A stretch of 64,000 bases of DNA, from the NCBI RefSeq assembly GCF_003003215.1, contig NZ_PVUF01000008.1, positions 115,681-179,680 of the forward strand, read 5' to 3'. The notes below the pieces were generated by a model. The model was given only the letters and a program-made list of their open reading frames with translations. It searched no databases and was not told the DNA's origin. This document shows positions 17,665 to 25,614 of this stretch, one piece after another (positions within the stretch are counted from its first letter, which is position 1; each line of letters starts with the position of its first letter). This DNA comes from Tritonibacter scottomollicae. Its GTDB lineage: Bacteria > Pseudomonadota > Alphaproteobacteria > Rhodobacterales > Rhodobacteraceae. The position numbers and the translations under genes are program-made.

Positions 17665-18030
17665 ATGACCACCTACGTTCCCCAGTCCGTTCAGGACGCG
17701 CTGGACAAGGCGCGCCTGCAGGGCATGAAGAAAAAGAATCGCCTGCGCGTGCATGCGGGCGAGGAGATCTATCCGGTGCTTCGCCAGTGGACTGACGGGT
17801 TCTCGGTCGAGGCGGAGGTGGTGCCGCAGTTGCGCGGCCTTGTGGATCTCTACGATGGCACACGTCATCTGTCGCAATGCCTGATCGTGGCCTCCGAGGC
17901 CGAAGCAGGCGAAATGCGCTATGAGTTCAAGCGCGCGACCGCCGCGGCAGACAGCGCACCGCTCGATTTCTATCGCGCGCCGGATGCGCCAGTCGGTTTG
18001 TTGGGACATGATCATCTGGGCGAGGGCTGA
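17665..18030 (+). CDS. Small conserved-looking protein of unknown function
   Basis: 121 residues from the ATG at 17665, which has GGAGG eight to nine bases upstream; an ATG at 17647 is in frame but has no ribosome-binding site. The N-terminus is basic and amphipathic (LDKARLQGMKKKNRLRVHAG), followed by a compact central part (WTDGFSVEAEVVPQLRGLVDLYDG). There is no signal peptide or membrane helix, so it is probably cytosolic. I do not recognise a named domain. It stands alone between the divergent reductase gene and an 0.8 kb intergenic stretch. Confidence 0.72.
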   Translation: MTTYVPQSVQDALDKARLQGMKKKNRLRVHAGEEIYPVLRQWTDGFSVEAEVVPQLRGLVDLYDGTRHLSQCLIVASEAEAGEMRYEFKRATAAADSAPLDFYRAPDAPVGLLGHDHLGEG

Positions 18031-18173
18031 GCCAGCGCCCTTGGAGGAGTGTTTCCGGGCCTGTGCGCATTGGCGTGTGCGCACCAGCCTACGCTGCATG
18101 ACGTTGCGAGATTTGCAGACGGTGAAGCTCCCGCCCATAAGCGCCATATCCTATTCAGGATATGACCCTGACG

Positions 18174-18247
18174 GTTGGGCCAAGCGCCGCGCGCGCCCGG
18201 AACGGGCGCGCGCGGCGCGGGTCGCTTCGGGCTTTGCCCGAAGCGAA
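18174..18247. repeat. Dispersed double-hairpin element, copy A
   Basis: GTTGGGCC leads into two perfect hairpins. The first has arms at 18184-18199 and 18203-18218 (16 base pairs, GAA loop); the second has arms 18222-18232 and 18236-18246 (TCGCTTCGGGC / GCCCGAAGCGA, TTT loop). The same layout recurs at 23311-23384 in the opposite orientation and, more diverged, at 41916-41984. The tail AAATATCCCCG after copy A resembles another motif seen at 21709 and 36930. Confidence 0.85.
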
Positions 18248-18297
18248 ATATCCCCGATACCTCCGAAAAAAGCCAACGAGCCAATCCAGGCAATCGG

Positions 18298-18714
18298 TCA
18301 GGGTTGGATATCTACCGTGGTGCCAACAGCGACTAGATCCGATACGTGCCGCAGCTGTGCATTGCCGCCGGCGCCGCTGTTTGCCGCGCATGCTCACCAA
18401 TTCCAGTAGAGCCTTCGGCTTCCCGTGGATGAACATCTCGCCGTGCGGATCGCGTCTCGCGGTGGCGGTGTGCGCCTGATCCCTTGCCTGCAAGTTATGG
18501 TGGCTGCGCAAGAGGGGGAGGCGCTGCCTGAATTGCGCCGGTCGAACCTGAAGCGCCCCTCCGGCGTATTGCCGTCGCCCTCCGCAAACGCGGCGCCTTG
18601 GGAGGCAGAGCCACGCGTCCTCTGCATCCGCAACACGACCTTGCCCCCGGCACATCCTATCACCGCAGCCGCCCTACCGGATGTTCCGACCATCTGATGT
18701 TCCACCGCCGCCAC
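18298..18714 (-). pseudogene. Decayed YkuD-type L,D-transpeptidase
   Basis: Three pieces of a YkuD domain lie in order on the minus strand but not in one frame. At 18532-18579 the peptide GDGNTPEGRFRFDRRN matches the YkuD start. At 18416-18481, in another frame, DQAHTATARRDPHGEMFIHG matches the central DP-G-xFIHG block. At 18298-18360, back in the first frame, AQLRHVSDLVAVGTTVDIQP plus TGA matches the family C-terminus. The catalytic Cys motif (DWTxGCIAV in relatives) cannot be found between them. At least two frameshifts and an in-frame stop at 18394-18396 mark it as a pseudogene. The exact 5' boundary is uncertain. Confidence 0.68.
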
Positions 18715-18824
18715 TGGAGATGGCGGCGGTGCGGGCCCCAGCCGCTGCTCATAGAATCAGGCGCGGCACACGAGCAGCGTGCCCTGCGTCTCCTCGACCC
18801 GGGCCAAGGCCCGCACGAAATGCG

Positions 18825-19997
18825 TCACTGCAGGTCAGAGAACGCCCTGGCCAAGCGCGCACAGGCCTCTTCCACCCGCGCCCGCTGGGTGCCGAGGTTG
18901 AACCGCAGGAAGGTCTCGCCGCCGGTGCCAAAAGTGGTGCCATGGTTCGCCACGATCTTGGCATCCTGCTCCACACGGCGGGTGAACTCCGCCCGCTCCA
19001 TGCCGGTGTCGCTAAAGTCGACCCACGCCAGGTAGGTGGACTGCAGTGCCATGGATTTCAGCCCCGGAATGGCATTCACAGCCTCGTCAAACAGCGCCTT
19101 GTTGCCCTCGATATAGGGCACCAGCGCGTCCACATAGGCCGCCCCTTCGGAAGAATAGGCGGCGATGGTGGCGGTTTCGCCGGCCGTGTTGCCCTGCAGA
19201 TAGATCGCCAGCATGCGACGGCGGAAACGCTCGCGCAGCGCCTCGTCCGGGATGATCACCTGACCGGTGTGCAGCCCGGCTATGTTGAAGGTTTTCGACG
19301 GCGCTGTCAGCATGATCAGCCGGTCGACAACCTCCGGTACGGCAACCGGCATCGGCAGGTGCTTGTGCCCGCTGAACACCAGATCATGGTGGATCTCGTC
19401 AGAGATCAGCATCAGGTCGTGGCGCTTGCAGAAATCGGCGACCCCCTGCAGTTCGTCCTGGCTCCAGACCCGGCCACCGGGATTATGCGGCGAGCAGAGG
19501 ATGACCATTTTCTCCTTGCCGGTCATCTGCGCGTCATAGGCGGCAAAATCCATGCTGTAGGCGCCGTCCTCCTGCACCATCTGGCATTCCACCACCTCGC
19601 GCCCCGCCAGGCGGATCACCTTTGCAAAGGCGTGGTAGACCGGGGTCAACAACACGATGCCGTCGCCCGGATCGGTAAAGGTGTCCAGGCACATGCCGAC
19701 GCCGTTGACCAGGCCCGTGGTGGTGAAGATCGCATCCGCATCGACGCGCCAGCCGTGGCGGTTCTCCATCCACCACTGGATCGCGCCCTTGTATTCGGAC
19801 TCGCGATTCTCGTAGCCATAGATGCCGTGATCGGCCATCTCGCGCATCTTTGCCGAGACCACCTCCGGTACGGCGAAATCCGTGTCAGCGACCCACATCG
19901 CCAGCCCTTCTTCGGGGGATACTCCGTAGAGTGGCTCCATCATGTCCCATTTGACGCAATTCGTGCCGCGGCGATCAATGATCTTGTCGAAATCCAT
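18825..19997 (-). CDS. MalY/PatB-family PLP-dependent cysteine-S-conjugate beta-lyase
   Basis: 390 residues of fold type I. Diagnostic features: MWVADTDFAVPEVV near residue 33, GIYGYENRE, the Asn block CSPHNPGGRVW, the Asp block LISDEIHHDLVFSG (the DEIH pattern is characteristic of MalY/PatB), and the Schiff-base lysine in LTAPSKTFNIAGL. These enzymes cleave C-S bonds of cystathionine and cysteine conjugates to pyruvate, ammonia and a thiol. PatB-type enzymes also act in tropodithietic acid synthesis in some roseobacters, but no such genes are nearby, so a housekeeping role is more likely. Confidence 0.9.
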   Translation of the reverse strand: MDFDKIIDRRGTNCVKWDMMEPLYGVSPEEGLAMWVADTDFAVPEVVSAKMREMADHGIYGYENRESEYKGAIQWWMENRHGWRVDADAIFTTTGLVNGVGMCLDTFTDPGDGIVLLTPVYHAFAKVIRLAGREVVECQMVQEDGAYSMDFAAYDAQMTGKEKMVILCSPHNPGGRVWSQDELQGVADFCKRHDLMLISDEIHHDLVFSGHKHLPMPVAVPEVVDRLIMLTAPSKTFNIAGLHTGQVIIPDEALRERFRRRMLAIYLQGNTAGETATIAAYSSEGAAYVDALVPYIEGNKALFDEAVNAIPGLKSMALQSTYLAWVDFSDTGMERAEFTRRVEQDAKIVANHGTTFGTGGETFLRFNLGTQRARVEEACARLARAFSDLQ

Positions 19998-20160
19998 GAA
20001 ATTCTGTCTCCGTCGTGTTCGGGGCAGACGCTAGGGGATTGCGCCTGCGGTGCAAAGCCCCGCCAATGTGCTGGTACAAACACAGCGCGGTCGCTTGCCG
20101 ATCACGGCCACCGCGAAGAGACATTGCGGGTTTGCAGCGATTGGCCTAAAGGCATTGGCC

Positions 20161-20685
20161 ATGAAACGTTCGATCCTGATACACCCCGACCCGCGTCTGA
20201 AGAAGACCGCCGCAGAAGTGCCGGACCTGTCCGATGATTTGCGCGCGCTGGCCGACGACATGCTGGAAACCATGTATGCAGCGCCCGGCATCGGCCTGGC
20301 GGCGCCGCAGATCGGCATTCTGGATCGCCTGATCGTGCTTGATTGCGTAAAGGAAGAGGACGGCGCCGCGCGCCCCCTCGTCATGTTCAACCCGCGCGTC
20401 ATCGCCGCCTCGGACGAGGAGAACGTCTACGAGGAAGGCTGCCTGTCGATCCCCGAGCAATATGCCGAGGTGACCCGCCCCAAGGTGGTGGATGTGGAAT
20501 GGCTCGACCGTGACGGCAACCTGCAGAGCGAGACCTTCGACGGGCTCTGGGCCACTTGCGTGCAGCATGAGATTGACCATCTCGAGGGCAAGCTGTTCAT
20601 CGACTATCTCAAGCCGCTGAAACGCCAGATGATCACCCGCAAGATGCAGAAGCTGAAGCGCGAAATCGCGCGTGGCAATACATGA
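20161..20685 (+). CDS. def: Peptide deformylase (first of three)
   Basis: 174 residues with all three catalytic motifs intact: GIGLAAPQ (motif I), EEGCLSIPE (motif II, Cys metal ligand) and CVQHEIDHLEG (motif III, two His ligands and catalytic Glu). It removes the formyl group from the N-terminus of nascent proteins. Start at 20161 gives MKRSILIHPDPRLKKTA, the canonical beginning; longer in-frame starts are unsupported. Its stop overlaps the next def gene by four bases (ATGA). It is the most canonical of the three tandem copies and the likely housekeeping enzyme. Confidence 0.96.
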   Translation: MKRSILIHPDPRLKKTAAEVPDLSDDLRALADDMLETMYAAPGIGLAAPQIGILDRLIVLDCVKEEDGAARPLVMFNPRVIAASDEENVYEEGCLSIPEQYAEVTRPKVVDVEWLDRDGNLQSETFDGLWATCVQHEIDHLEGKLFIDYLKPLKRQMITRKMQKLKREIARGNT

Positions 20686-21191
20686 GCCTGCTGCCGATCG
20701 TTCTGTGGCCCGACCGGCGTCTTTCGACGATCTGCAGGCCGGTGGATGCGGACGAGGATGTGACCACTCTGATCGCCGACATGCTGGAGACGATGTATGA
20801 CGCGCCGGGCCGGGGCCTTGCGGCGCCTCAGGTTGGCGTGCTCAAGCGCCTCTTCGTGATGGATGTGGATTGGAAGGACGGGGCGCGGAACCCTGTCGTG
20901 ATGATCAACCCGCAGATCCTTTGGCGCGCGGAAGAGACGGCTGTGGGCGAAGAGGGCTGTTTGTCGATACCTGGTGTCTCCACTGAAGTATCGCGCCCGA
21001 CCCGTGTGCATGTGCGTTGGCTGGATGCTGAACGCCAGCCTTGCGAACAGGAATTTGACGGGTTCGCCGCTCGCTGCATCCAGCATGAATACGACCATCT
21101 CGATGGGCGTGTGACCTTCGATCACCTGTCGCCTCAGGCCCGCGCGGCGGCAGACGCTCAGTACCAGCCTGATGAGGACACGCGCTCATGA
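20682..21191 (+). CDS. Peptide deformylase paralog (second of three)
   Basis: 169 residues. Motif I is GRGLAAPQ, motif II EEGCLSIPG and motif III CIQHEYDHLDG, so the metal ligands and catalytic Glu are all present and it should be active. An Arg replaces the second variable residue of motif I. The C-terminus lacks the long basic helix of the first copy. It overlaps its neighbours by four bases on each side (ATGA), so the three genes are translated as a coupled set before fmt. Confidence 0.93.
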   Translation: MSLLPIVLWPDRRLSTICRPVDADEDVTTLIADMLETMYDAPGRGLAAPQVGVLKRLFVMDVDWKDGARNPVVMINPQILWRAEETAVGEEGCLSIPGVSTEVSRPTRVHVRWLDAERQPCEQEFDGFAARCIQHEYDHLDGRVTFDHLSPQARAAADAQYQPDEDTRS

Positions 21192-21685
21192 CCATCCGCA
21201 CCTGCCTGCCTTGGCCCGACAAACGCCTGCGCACCGCCGCCGACGCGGTGCCGGAGATCACCGAAGAGATCCGCGCGATCTGGGACGACATGATCGACAC
21301 GATGGAGGCGATGCCGGGTGTGGGTCTGGCTGCCCCACAGATCGGCGTGATGCTGCGGCTGGCGGTGGTCGACGGCTCCACGCAGCGGGGCCGCGTGGTA
21401 CGGCTGGCCAATCCGGAAATCCTGCATTCCTCGATCGAGCTGCGCGAACATGAGGAAGCCAGCCCCAACCTTCCTGGCGTGGCGGCCAAAATACAGCGCC
21501 CACGCGCGGTCACCGTGCGTTTCCTCAACGAGGACGGCGTGGTGGACCGGCGCGATTTTGTCGGGATCGAGGCCACATCCGTGCAGCATCAGATCGACCA
21601 TCTGAACGGCAAGATGTACTTTGACCATCTCTCCCGGATGAAGCGCGACATGCTGATCAAGAAGGCGCGCAAACTGGCGCGCTGA
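21188..21685 (+). CDS. Deformylase-like protein with altered active site (third of three)
   Basis: 165 residues, clearly a deformylase fold: motif I GVGLAAPQ is intact (44-51) and spacing is normal. Motif II reads EASPNLPGV where active enzymes have EGCLSIPGV, so the metal-binding Cys is Ser (residue 92). Motif III reads HQIDH (134-138) where HExxH is required, so the catalytic Glu is Gln. Deformylase activity is therefore unlikely (inference). The C-terminal basic helix (MKRDMLIKKARKLAR) resembles the first copy. Overlap with the second copy by ATGA suggests coupled synthesis; a regulatory or binding role is possible but unproven. Confidence 0.93.
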   Translation: MTIRTCLPWPDKRLRTAADAVPEITEEIRAIWDDMIDTMEAMPGVGLAAPQIGVMLRLAVVDGSTQRGRVVRLANPEILHSSIELREHEEASPNLPGVAAKIQRPRAVTVRFLNEDGVVDRRDFVGIEATSVQHQIDHLNGKMYFDHLSRMKRDMLIKKARKLAR

Positions 21686-21708
21686 CCTGTTGGCTTTCAG
21701 CTTTTTGT

Positions 21709-21726
21709 AAATATCTCCGCCGGAGG
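21709..21726. repeat. AAATAT(C/T)CCCGCCGGAGG motif, copy 1
   Basis: AAATATCTCCGCCGGAGG lies 24 bases after the third deformylase stop and contains the dyad CTCCG-C-CGGAG. It matches the motif at 36930-36947 in 17 of 18 bases. Both sit 3' of a gene on the plus strand. Its function is unknown. Confidence 0.6.
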
Positions 21727-21850
21727 CCCTAGCCTGACCCGTCAGGGGCAGGCGCATGCTGTCGCGCATATGCGCGTCCGCTCTGGCCCTGTGCCGTGTC
21801 CTGCGTTAAGCCTGTGCTCAACACCAATGCACGGCAGGAAGGGCAGCGCG

Positions 21851-22777
21851 ATGCGGGTTATCTTCATGGGAACACCGGAGTTTTCGGTCCCGGTGCTGGA
21901 TGCGCTGGTGGCCGCAGGTCACGAGATCGCCGCGGTCTATTGCCAGCCACCCCGTCCCGCCGGGCGCGGCAAGAAGGACCGCCCCACTCCGGTGCATGCA
22001 AGGGCCTCAGAACTGGGGCTTGATGTGCGCCACCCAGTCTCGCTCAAAAACGCCGAAGAACAGGCGGCCTTTGCAGCGCTCAAGGCGGACGTCGCCGTTG
22101 TGGTCGCCTATGGGCTGATCCTGCCGCAGGCCATCCTCGACGCGCCTGAACGGGGTTGCCTCAACATTCACGCCAGCCTGCTGCCGCGGTGGCGCGGCGC
22201 GGCACCTATTCACCGCGCGATCATGGCGGGCGATGCAGAAACAGGTATCTGCATCATGCAGATGGAGGCTGGCTTGGATACCGGCCCTGTCCTGATGCGC
22301 GAGGAGACCCTGATCGGGGCCGAGGAAGTCACTTCCGAACTCCATGATCGCCTGTCCGAAATCGGCGCTGGGCTGATCGTGGAGGCTCTCATGGCCTTGC
22401 CGGATCTGACGCCGGAGCCACAGCCCGCGGAGGGCGTCACCTACGCGAGCAAGATCGACAAGGCCGAGGCGCAGATCGACTGGCGCGCCCCGGCGGAAGA
22501 GGTCGACCGCAAGATCCGCGGTCTCTCGCCGTTTCCCGGCGCATGGTGCGACATCGACGGCCAGCGGGTAAAGGTGCTCGCCTCGCGTCTGGCCGCGGGA
22601 TCCGGCGCGCCGGGCACCGTTCTGGACCAGACATTGACTATCGCCTGTGGCAGTGGCGCAGTGGAACTCCTGCGCCTGCAACGGGCCGGCAAGGGCGCGC
22701 AGGACTGCGAGACCTTCTTACGCGGGTTTCCGATTGCGACCGGTTCTGAGCTGTCCGTGCCGGAGGCGACGACATGA
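21851..22777 (+). CDS. fmt: Methionyl-tRNA formyltransferase
   Basis: 308 residues. N-terminus [19 protein letters not shown], the catalytic core with Asn and His in [20 protein letters not shown], the family Asp region ([11 protein letters not shown]), and a C-terminal OB-like domain from about 205. It formylates initiator Met-tRNA, the step undone later by deformylase, which fits its place after the def genes. The start at 21851 is chosen over the in-frame ATG at 21770 because AGGAAGGG precedes it. The stop overlaps the next small gene by four bases. Confidence 0.96.
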   Translation: MRVIFMGTPEFSVPVLDALVAAGHEIAAVYCQPPRPAGRGKKDRPTPVHARASELGLDVRHPVSLKNAEEQAAFAALKADVAVVVAYGLILPQAILDAPERGCLNIHASLLPRWRGAAPIHRAIMAGDAETGICIMQMEAGLDTGPVLMREETLIGAEEVTSELHDRLSEIGAGLIVEALMALPDLTPEPQPAEGVTYASKIDKAEAQIDWRAPAEEVDRKIRGLSPFPGAWCDIDGQRVKVLASRLAAGSGAPGTVLDQTLTIACGSGAVELLRLQRAGKGAQDCETFLRGFPIATGSELSVPEATT

Positions 22778-23010
22778 TGTTGGCGCTGTTTGGCACCGTG
22801 GTGATCGCGGGTATTGTCGGCTACCTGTCCGAACGCAGCGGCTTTACTCACAACGGGGTGGTGCAATCGATCATCATCTGCGTCGGCGGGGCCTTCCTGT
22901 TCTTCTTCCTGCGACTGATGTTCGGTATCGGTTTCAACGCGCCGGGCTGGAACGCCATCCTGTCCTCGATCGGCGCGCTCATCATCGTGCCGTTCCACTG
23001 GCGGCGCTAG
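22774..23010 (+). CDS. Small membrane protein, possibly GlsB/YeaQ/YmgE-like
   Basis: 78 residues with two or three hydrophobic segments ([36 protein letters not shown] and [15 protein letters not shown]). The glycine-rich layout resembles the small transglycosylase-associated (GlsB/YeaQ/YmgE) proteins but the match is weaker than for the next gene. Its ATG overlaps the fmt stop (ATGA), so it is co-translated with fmt. Role unknown. Confidence 0.75.
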   Translation: MMLALFGTVVIAGIVGYLSERSGFTHNGVVQSIIICVGGAFLFFFLRLMFGIGFNAPGWNAILSSIGALIIVPFHWRR

Positions 23011-23041
23011 GCCTTTTGACGGGGCAGAAAGAGAGACAAGA

Positions 23042-23278
23042 ATGTCGGTTGTGTTCCTGATCATCATCGGTGCGGCGGCGGGGTTGATCGCCACGCGGAT
23101 CATGCGGATCGAAGCGGATCTCCTCACCACTATCGCCATCGGCGTTGCCGGGGCGTTGATCGGGGGTCTGGTGCTGCGCGCGCTTCTTGCGGTGATGGGC
23201 ATGCTGGCCGGCTTGGTCGGCGCAATCCTCGGCGCGGTGGTGCTGATCCTGCTGTGGCAGAAGATCCAGAATAAGTAG
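23042..23278 (+). CDS. GlsB/YeaQ/YmgE-family small membrane protein
   Basis: 78 residues, nearly all hydrophobic: MSVVFLIIIGAAAGLIATRI, then IAIGVAGALIGGLVLRALL and a third helix ending ILLWQKIQNK. The GAAAGLIATRIM start and GVAGALIGG repeat fit the GlsB/YeaQ family of small inner-membrane proteins, often linked to stress. It follows the preceding 78-residue gene by 31 bases with an AGAGAG ribosome-binding site, so fmt and these two genes form one unit. Confidence 0.82.
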   Translation: MSVVFLIIIGAAAGLIATRIMRIEADLLTTIAIGVAGALIGGLVLRALLAVMGMLAGLVGAILGAVVLILLWQKIQNK

Positions 23279-23310
23279 TAAGCGGGGCAAGGCCCAAGTG
23301 TGGCAGGTGT

Positions 23311-23384
23311 TTCGCTTCGGGCAGAGCCCGAAGCGACCCGCGCGGTGGCGCGCCCTTTGGGCGCGCCACCGCGCTCGGCCCAAC
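23311..23384. repeat. Dispersed double-hairpin element, copy B (inverted)
   Basis: Reverse orientation of copy A. The short hairpin comes first (TCGCTTCGGGC 23312-23322, AGA loop, GCCCGAAGCGA 23326-23336), then the 16-base-pair hairpin (arms 23340-23355 and 23359-23374, TTT loop), then GGCCCAAC. The short stem is identical to copy A. The long stem differs at several positions but both arms change together, so pairing is perfect in each copy. It lies between two convergent genes. Confidence 0.85.
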
Positions 23385-23442
23385 ATTGCGCGCGTCCCAC
23401 AGGGGCGCAAAGCTCGGGCGGGAGAGATCCCTTAGGTTATTG

Positions 23443-24066
23443 TCAGCGCCGCGGCGGGCGCGGACGGTAGACGGGCAGATGCCAGCCAAAGGCCAGGGAG
23501 CCGGCACGGGTCACCCAAGTGACCCCGGCGCAGCCCAGCAGGGCCGGTCCCGCCGGCAGGCCAAACCAGACCATAACCACCGCGGTGATCGCTCCGGCCA
23601 TGGCGCAGGAAATATAGAGCTCACCCTGCGTCAGCACCAAGGGCACTTCGTTGCAGACCACATCGCGCATCAAACCGCCAAGGCTGCCGGTCGCCATGCC
23701 CATCAACACCACGATCACCGGCCCGTGCCCCAGTTCCATCGCCGCCCCGGCGCCTGCAGGCACCGCGATCGCCAGCGCAAATGTGTCGAGCCAGACCACC
23801 CAGCGCAGGCGGCTTTCCACCAGATGCGCGGTGAAGAACACCAGCACCGCCACCCCGGTGGCCAGCAGGATCGGCATCGGATCGCCCATCCAGAACACCG
23901 GGTTACGGTCCAGCAGCACGTCACGCACGGTGCCGCCGCCCACCGCCGTCAGGCAGGCGATGAAGGCAAAGCCGACGATGTCCAGCTGCGCCCGGCTTGC
24001 CACCATGGCGCCGGATGCGGCAAAAACGATGGCCGCGGCGTAATCCAGCAATGTCAGGATGGTCAT
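23443..24066 (-). CDS. TRIC/UPF0126-family membrane channel protein (YicG type)
   Basis: 207 residues with six to seven membrane helices arranged as two homologous three-helix units. Family marks are ASGAMVASRAQLDIVGFAFI and AVGGGTVRDVLLDRNPVFW in the first unit and TGSLGGLMRDVVCNEVPL in the second. Proteins of this family are trimeric cation channels or glycine/small-solute transporters; the physiological ion is unclear. It stands alone, convergent with the GlsB-like gene and 43 bases downstream of rnhA on the same strand. Confidence 0.92.
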   Translation of the reverse strand: MTILTLLDYAAAIVFAASGAMVASRAQLDIVGFAFIACLTAVGGGTVRDVLLDRNPVFWMGDPMPILLATGVAVLVFFTAHLVESRLRWVVWLDTFALAIAVPAGAGAAMELGHGPVIVVLMGMATGSLGGLMRDVVCNEVPLVLTQGELYISCAMAGAITAVVMVWFGLPAGPALLGCAGVTWVTRAGSLAFGWHLPVYRPRPPRR

Positions 24067-24108
24067 GCCGCAGCCTCCCTACCGCGCGTGACAAAGGCGA
24101 AGAGCGTT

Positions 24109-24567
24109 TCAGCCGCCTTTCTTGAACGGTGCCATGCCAGCGCGTGCCAGCTCGTCGGCGCGTTCGTTCTCGGGGTGGCCCGCGTGGCCCTTGACCCATT
24201 CCCAGGTCACGTCATGGCGGGCCTGTGCTGCGTCCAGGCGCTGCCACAGCTCAACGTTCTTCACCGGCTTCTTGGCAGCAGTCTTCCAGCCGTTCCTTTT
24301 CCAGCCGAAGATCCAGCCGGTGACACCGTTCTTCACATAGGCGGAGTCGGTGACCACGGTGATCTTCGACGGCCGCGCCAGGCTTTCCAGCGCATGGATC
24401 GCGGCCAGCAGCTCCATCCGGTTGTTGGTGGTGTCTTTCTCGCCGCCCTGCAATTCGCGTTCCTTGACGATGGTCGCACCATCCATGGCACGCAACAGGG
24501 CGCCCCAGCCGCCGGGGCCGGGATTTCCGGAGCAGGCTCCGTCGGTATAGGCATATAAATCAGGCAT
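24109..24567 (-). CDS. rnhA: Ribonuclease HI
   Basis: 152 residues. The four catalytic carboxylates are visible: Asp in [17 protein letters not shown], Glu in [15 protein letters not shown], Asp in [12 protein letters not shown], and Asp in [11 protein letters not shown], with the conserved His in [13 protein letters not shown]. It degrades the RNA of RNA-DNA hybrids in the cytoplasm. Its start overlaps the end of the upstream methyltransferase gene by eight bases, closing a four-gene overlapping set. Confidence 0.96.
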   Translation of the reverse strand: MPDLYAYTDGACSGNPGPGGWGALLRAMDGATIVKERELQGGEKDTTNNRMELLAAIHALESLARPSKITVVTDSAYVKNGVTGWIFGWKRNGWKTAAKKPVKNVELWQRLDAAQARHDVTWEWVKGHAGHPENERADELARAGMAPFKKGG

Positions 24568-25159
24568 GCGCGGTCACTACGACAAAGGTCTCCGCAGCGC
24601 CAGCCAATCCTTTGCCATTTCCGCGTCGCGTGCTCAGTACGGTGTAGCCCGCAGTGCCCAGAAGGCCGGTCAGCTCCTCCTCGCTGTAGTAGGAATAGAA
24701 CCGGCCCAGCGTGTCGCGGCCTTCGCCTTCGCCGAGTTTCATGCCAAGGCTCAGCTGCCCCCCGGGCACCAGCGCGCGGTGCAGGCGCAGCAGATGGCCG
24801 GGGAAATCGTTGCGTGGCGCGTGCAGCAGGCTGAAGAAGGCCCAGATGCCGTCAAACATCGCGTCGATTTCGATATCTTCGAATTCCGCGACGCGGACCT
24901 CGATGCCAAAGGTCTCCTTTGCATAGGCCGCCATCTCGGGTGAGGCGTCTACGGCGGTAACCCGGTAGCCGTCGTCGCGAAACCGCGCCGCCCAATGGCC
25001 GGGCCCGCAGCCCAGATCCAGCACCGTGCCGCCCTCGGGCAGGCCTGCCACAAACGCCGCATAGTCGGGCTCGTGAAACGTGTCCTTCGCGCGGGCAAAG
25101 CCCTTGCCGTAGTCTTCCGCCGCTTGGGCATAGACTGCCATGGTTTCTTCATCGCTCAC
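24560..25159 (-). CDS. Class I SAM-dependent methyltransferase
   Basis: 199 residues. The AdoMet-binding motif I is [18 protein letters not shown] (about 43-60), motif [18 protein letters not shown], and the post-motif region is [18 protein letters not shown]. It is a Methyltransf_25/11-type protein with unknown acceptor. The GTG at 25159 is proposed as start because it overlaps the DUF3429 stop (GTGA), a coupling pattern shared by this gene set; an ATG at 25141 is an alternative. Its stop lies eight bases inside rnhA. Confidence 0.88.
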   Translation of the reverse strand: MSDEETMAVYAQAAEDYGKGFARAKDTFHEPDYAAFVAGLPEGGTVLDLGCGPGHWAARFRDDGYRVTAVDASPEMAAYAKETFGIEVRVAEFEDIEIDAMFDGIWAFFSLLHAPRNDFPGHLLRLHRALVPGGQLSLGMKLGEGEGRDTLGRFYSYYSEEELTGLLGTAGYTVLSTRRGNGKGLAGAAETFVVVTAHA

Positions 25160-25614
25160 AAGAACACCCCGACAGACAACGAGAGGACAACGATGCCGGT
25201 CAACAGCACCCGCAGGCGCATCCACCAGCTGGGTGTCAGCCGCCAGAGGCTGAACATCATGTCCAGCAGCAACAGGCCGAGAAAGCCCCAGATCAGGTTC
25301 ATGCCAGCGCTGACCGGCCCGCCGCCGGTCATGAAAAACGCCCAGAGCGCCGGGATCACTGACAGGGCGTAGCAGGCTGCCGATTGCAGTCGCCCGGAGG
25401 CGCGGGTGGCATAGCCCCAGAGCACCCCGGACATGAAGCTGAGGATCACCGAACCGTAGAACAACTGCACATAGGGGCCGACAAACCGCGATCCCAGCGC
25501 GTCGATCCCCCAGCTCTGCAGGGCCGGCACCAGCACCGTCAGCGCGCCCCAGACAAAGGGGATCACCCCGGCAAGGCCGAGGAGCAGCGGGGCGGTCGGA
25601 ATGCCACGCAACAT
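25156..25614 (-). CDS. DUF3429-family membrane protein
   Basis: 152 residues with about five membrane helices: PLLLGLAGVIPFVWGALTVL, a conserved YGSVILSFMSGVLWGYATR block in the middle, then three further helices. The SFMSGVLWG pattern is characteristic of DUF3429 (TMEM69-like) proteins. No function is established that I know. The ATG overlaps the LysE-type gene stop by four bases, so it is translationally coupled to it and to the methyltransferase that follows. Confidence 0.85.
   Translation of the reverse strand: MLRGIPTAPLLLGLAGVIPFVWGALTVLVPALQSWGIDALGSRFVGPYVQLFYGSVILSFMSGVLWGYATRASGRLQSAACYALSVIPALWAFFMTGGGPVSAGMNLIWGFLGLLLLDMMFSLWRLTPSWWMRLRVLLTGIVVLSLSVGVFL

Noticed and set aside
17921..18409. 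162-codon plus-strand frame running out of the small protein gene
   Set aside because: It crosses the hairpin element and the YkuD remnant, has no domain, and its 5' half is a shadow of the gene ending at 18030.
18031..18824. Insertion sequence or genomic island in the 0.8 kb gap
   Set aside because: The inverted repeats are short hairpins without a transposase or target duplication; the only gene trace is the YkuD remnant.
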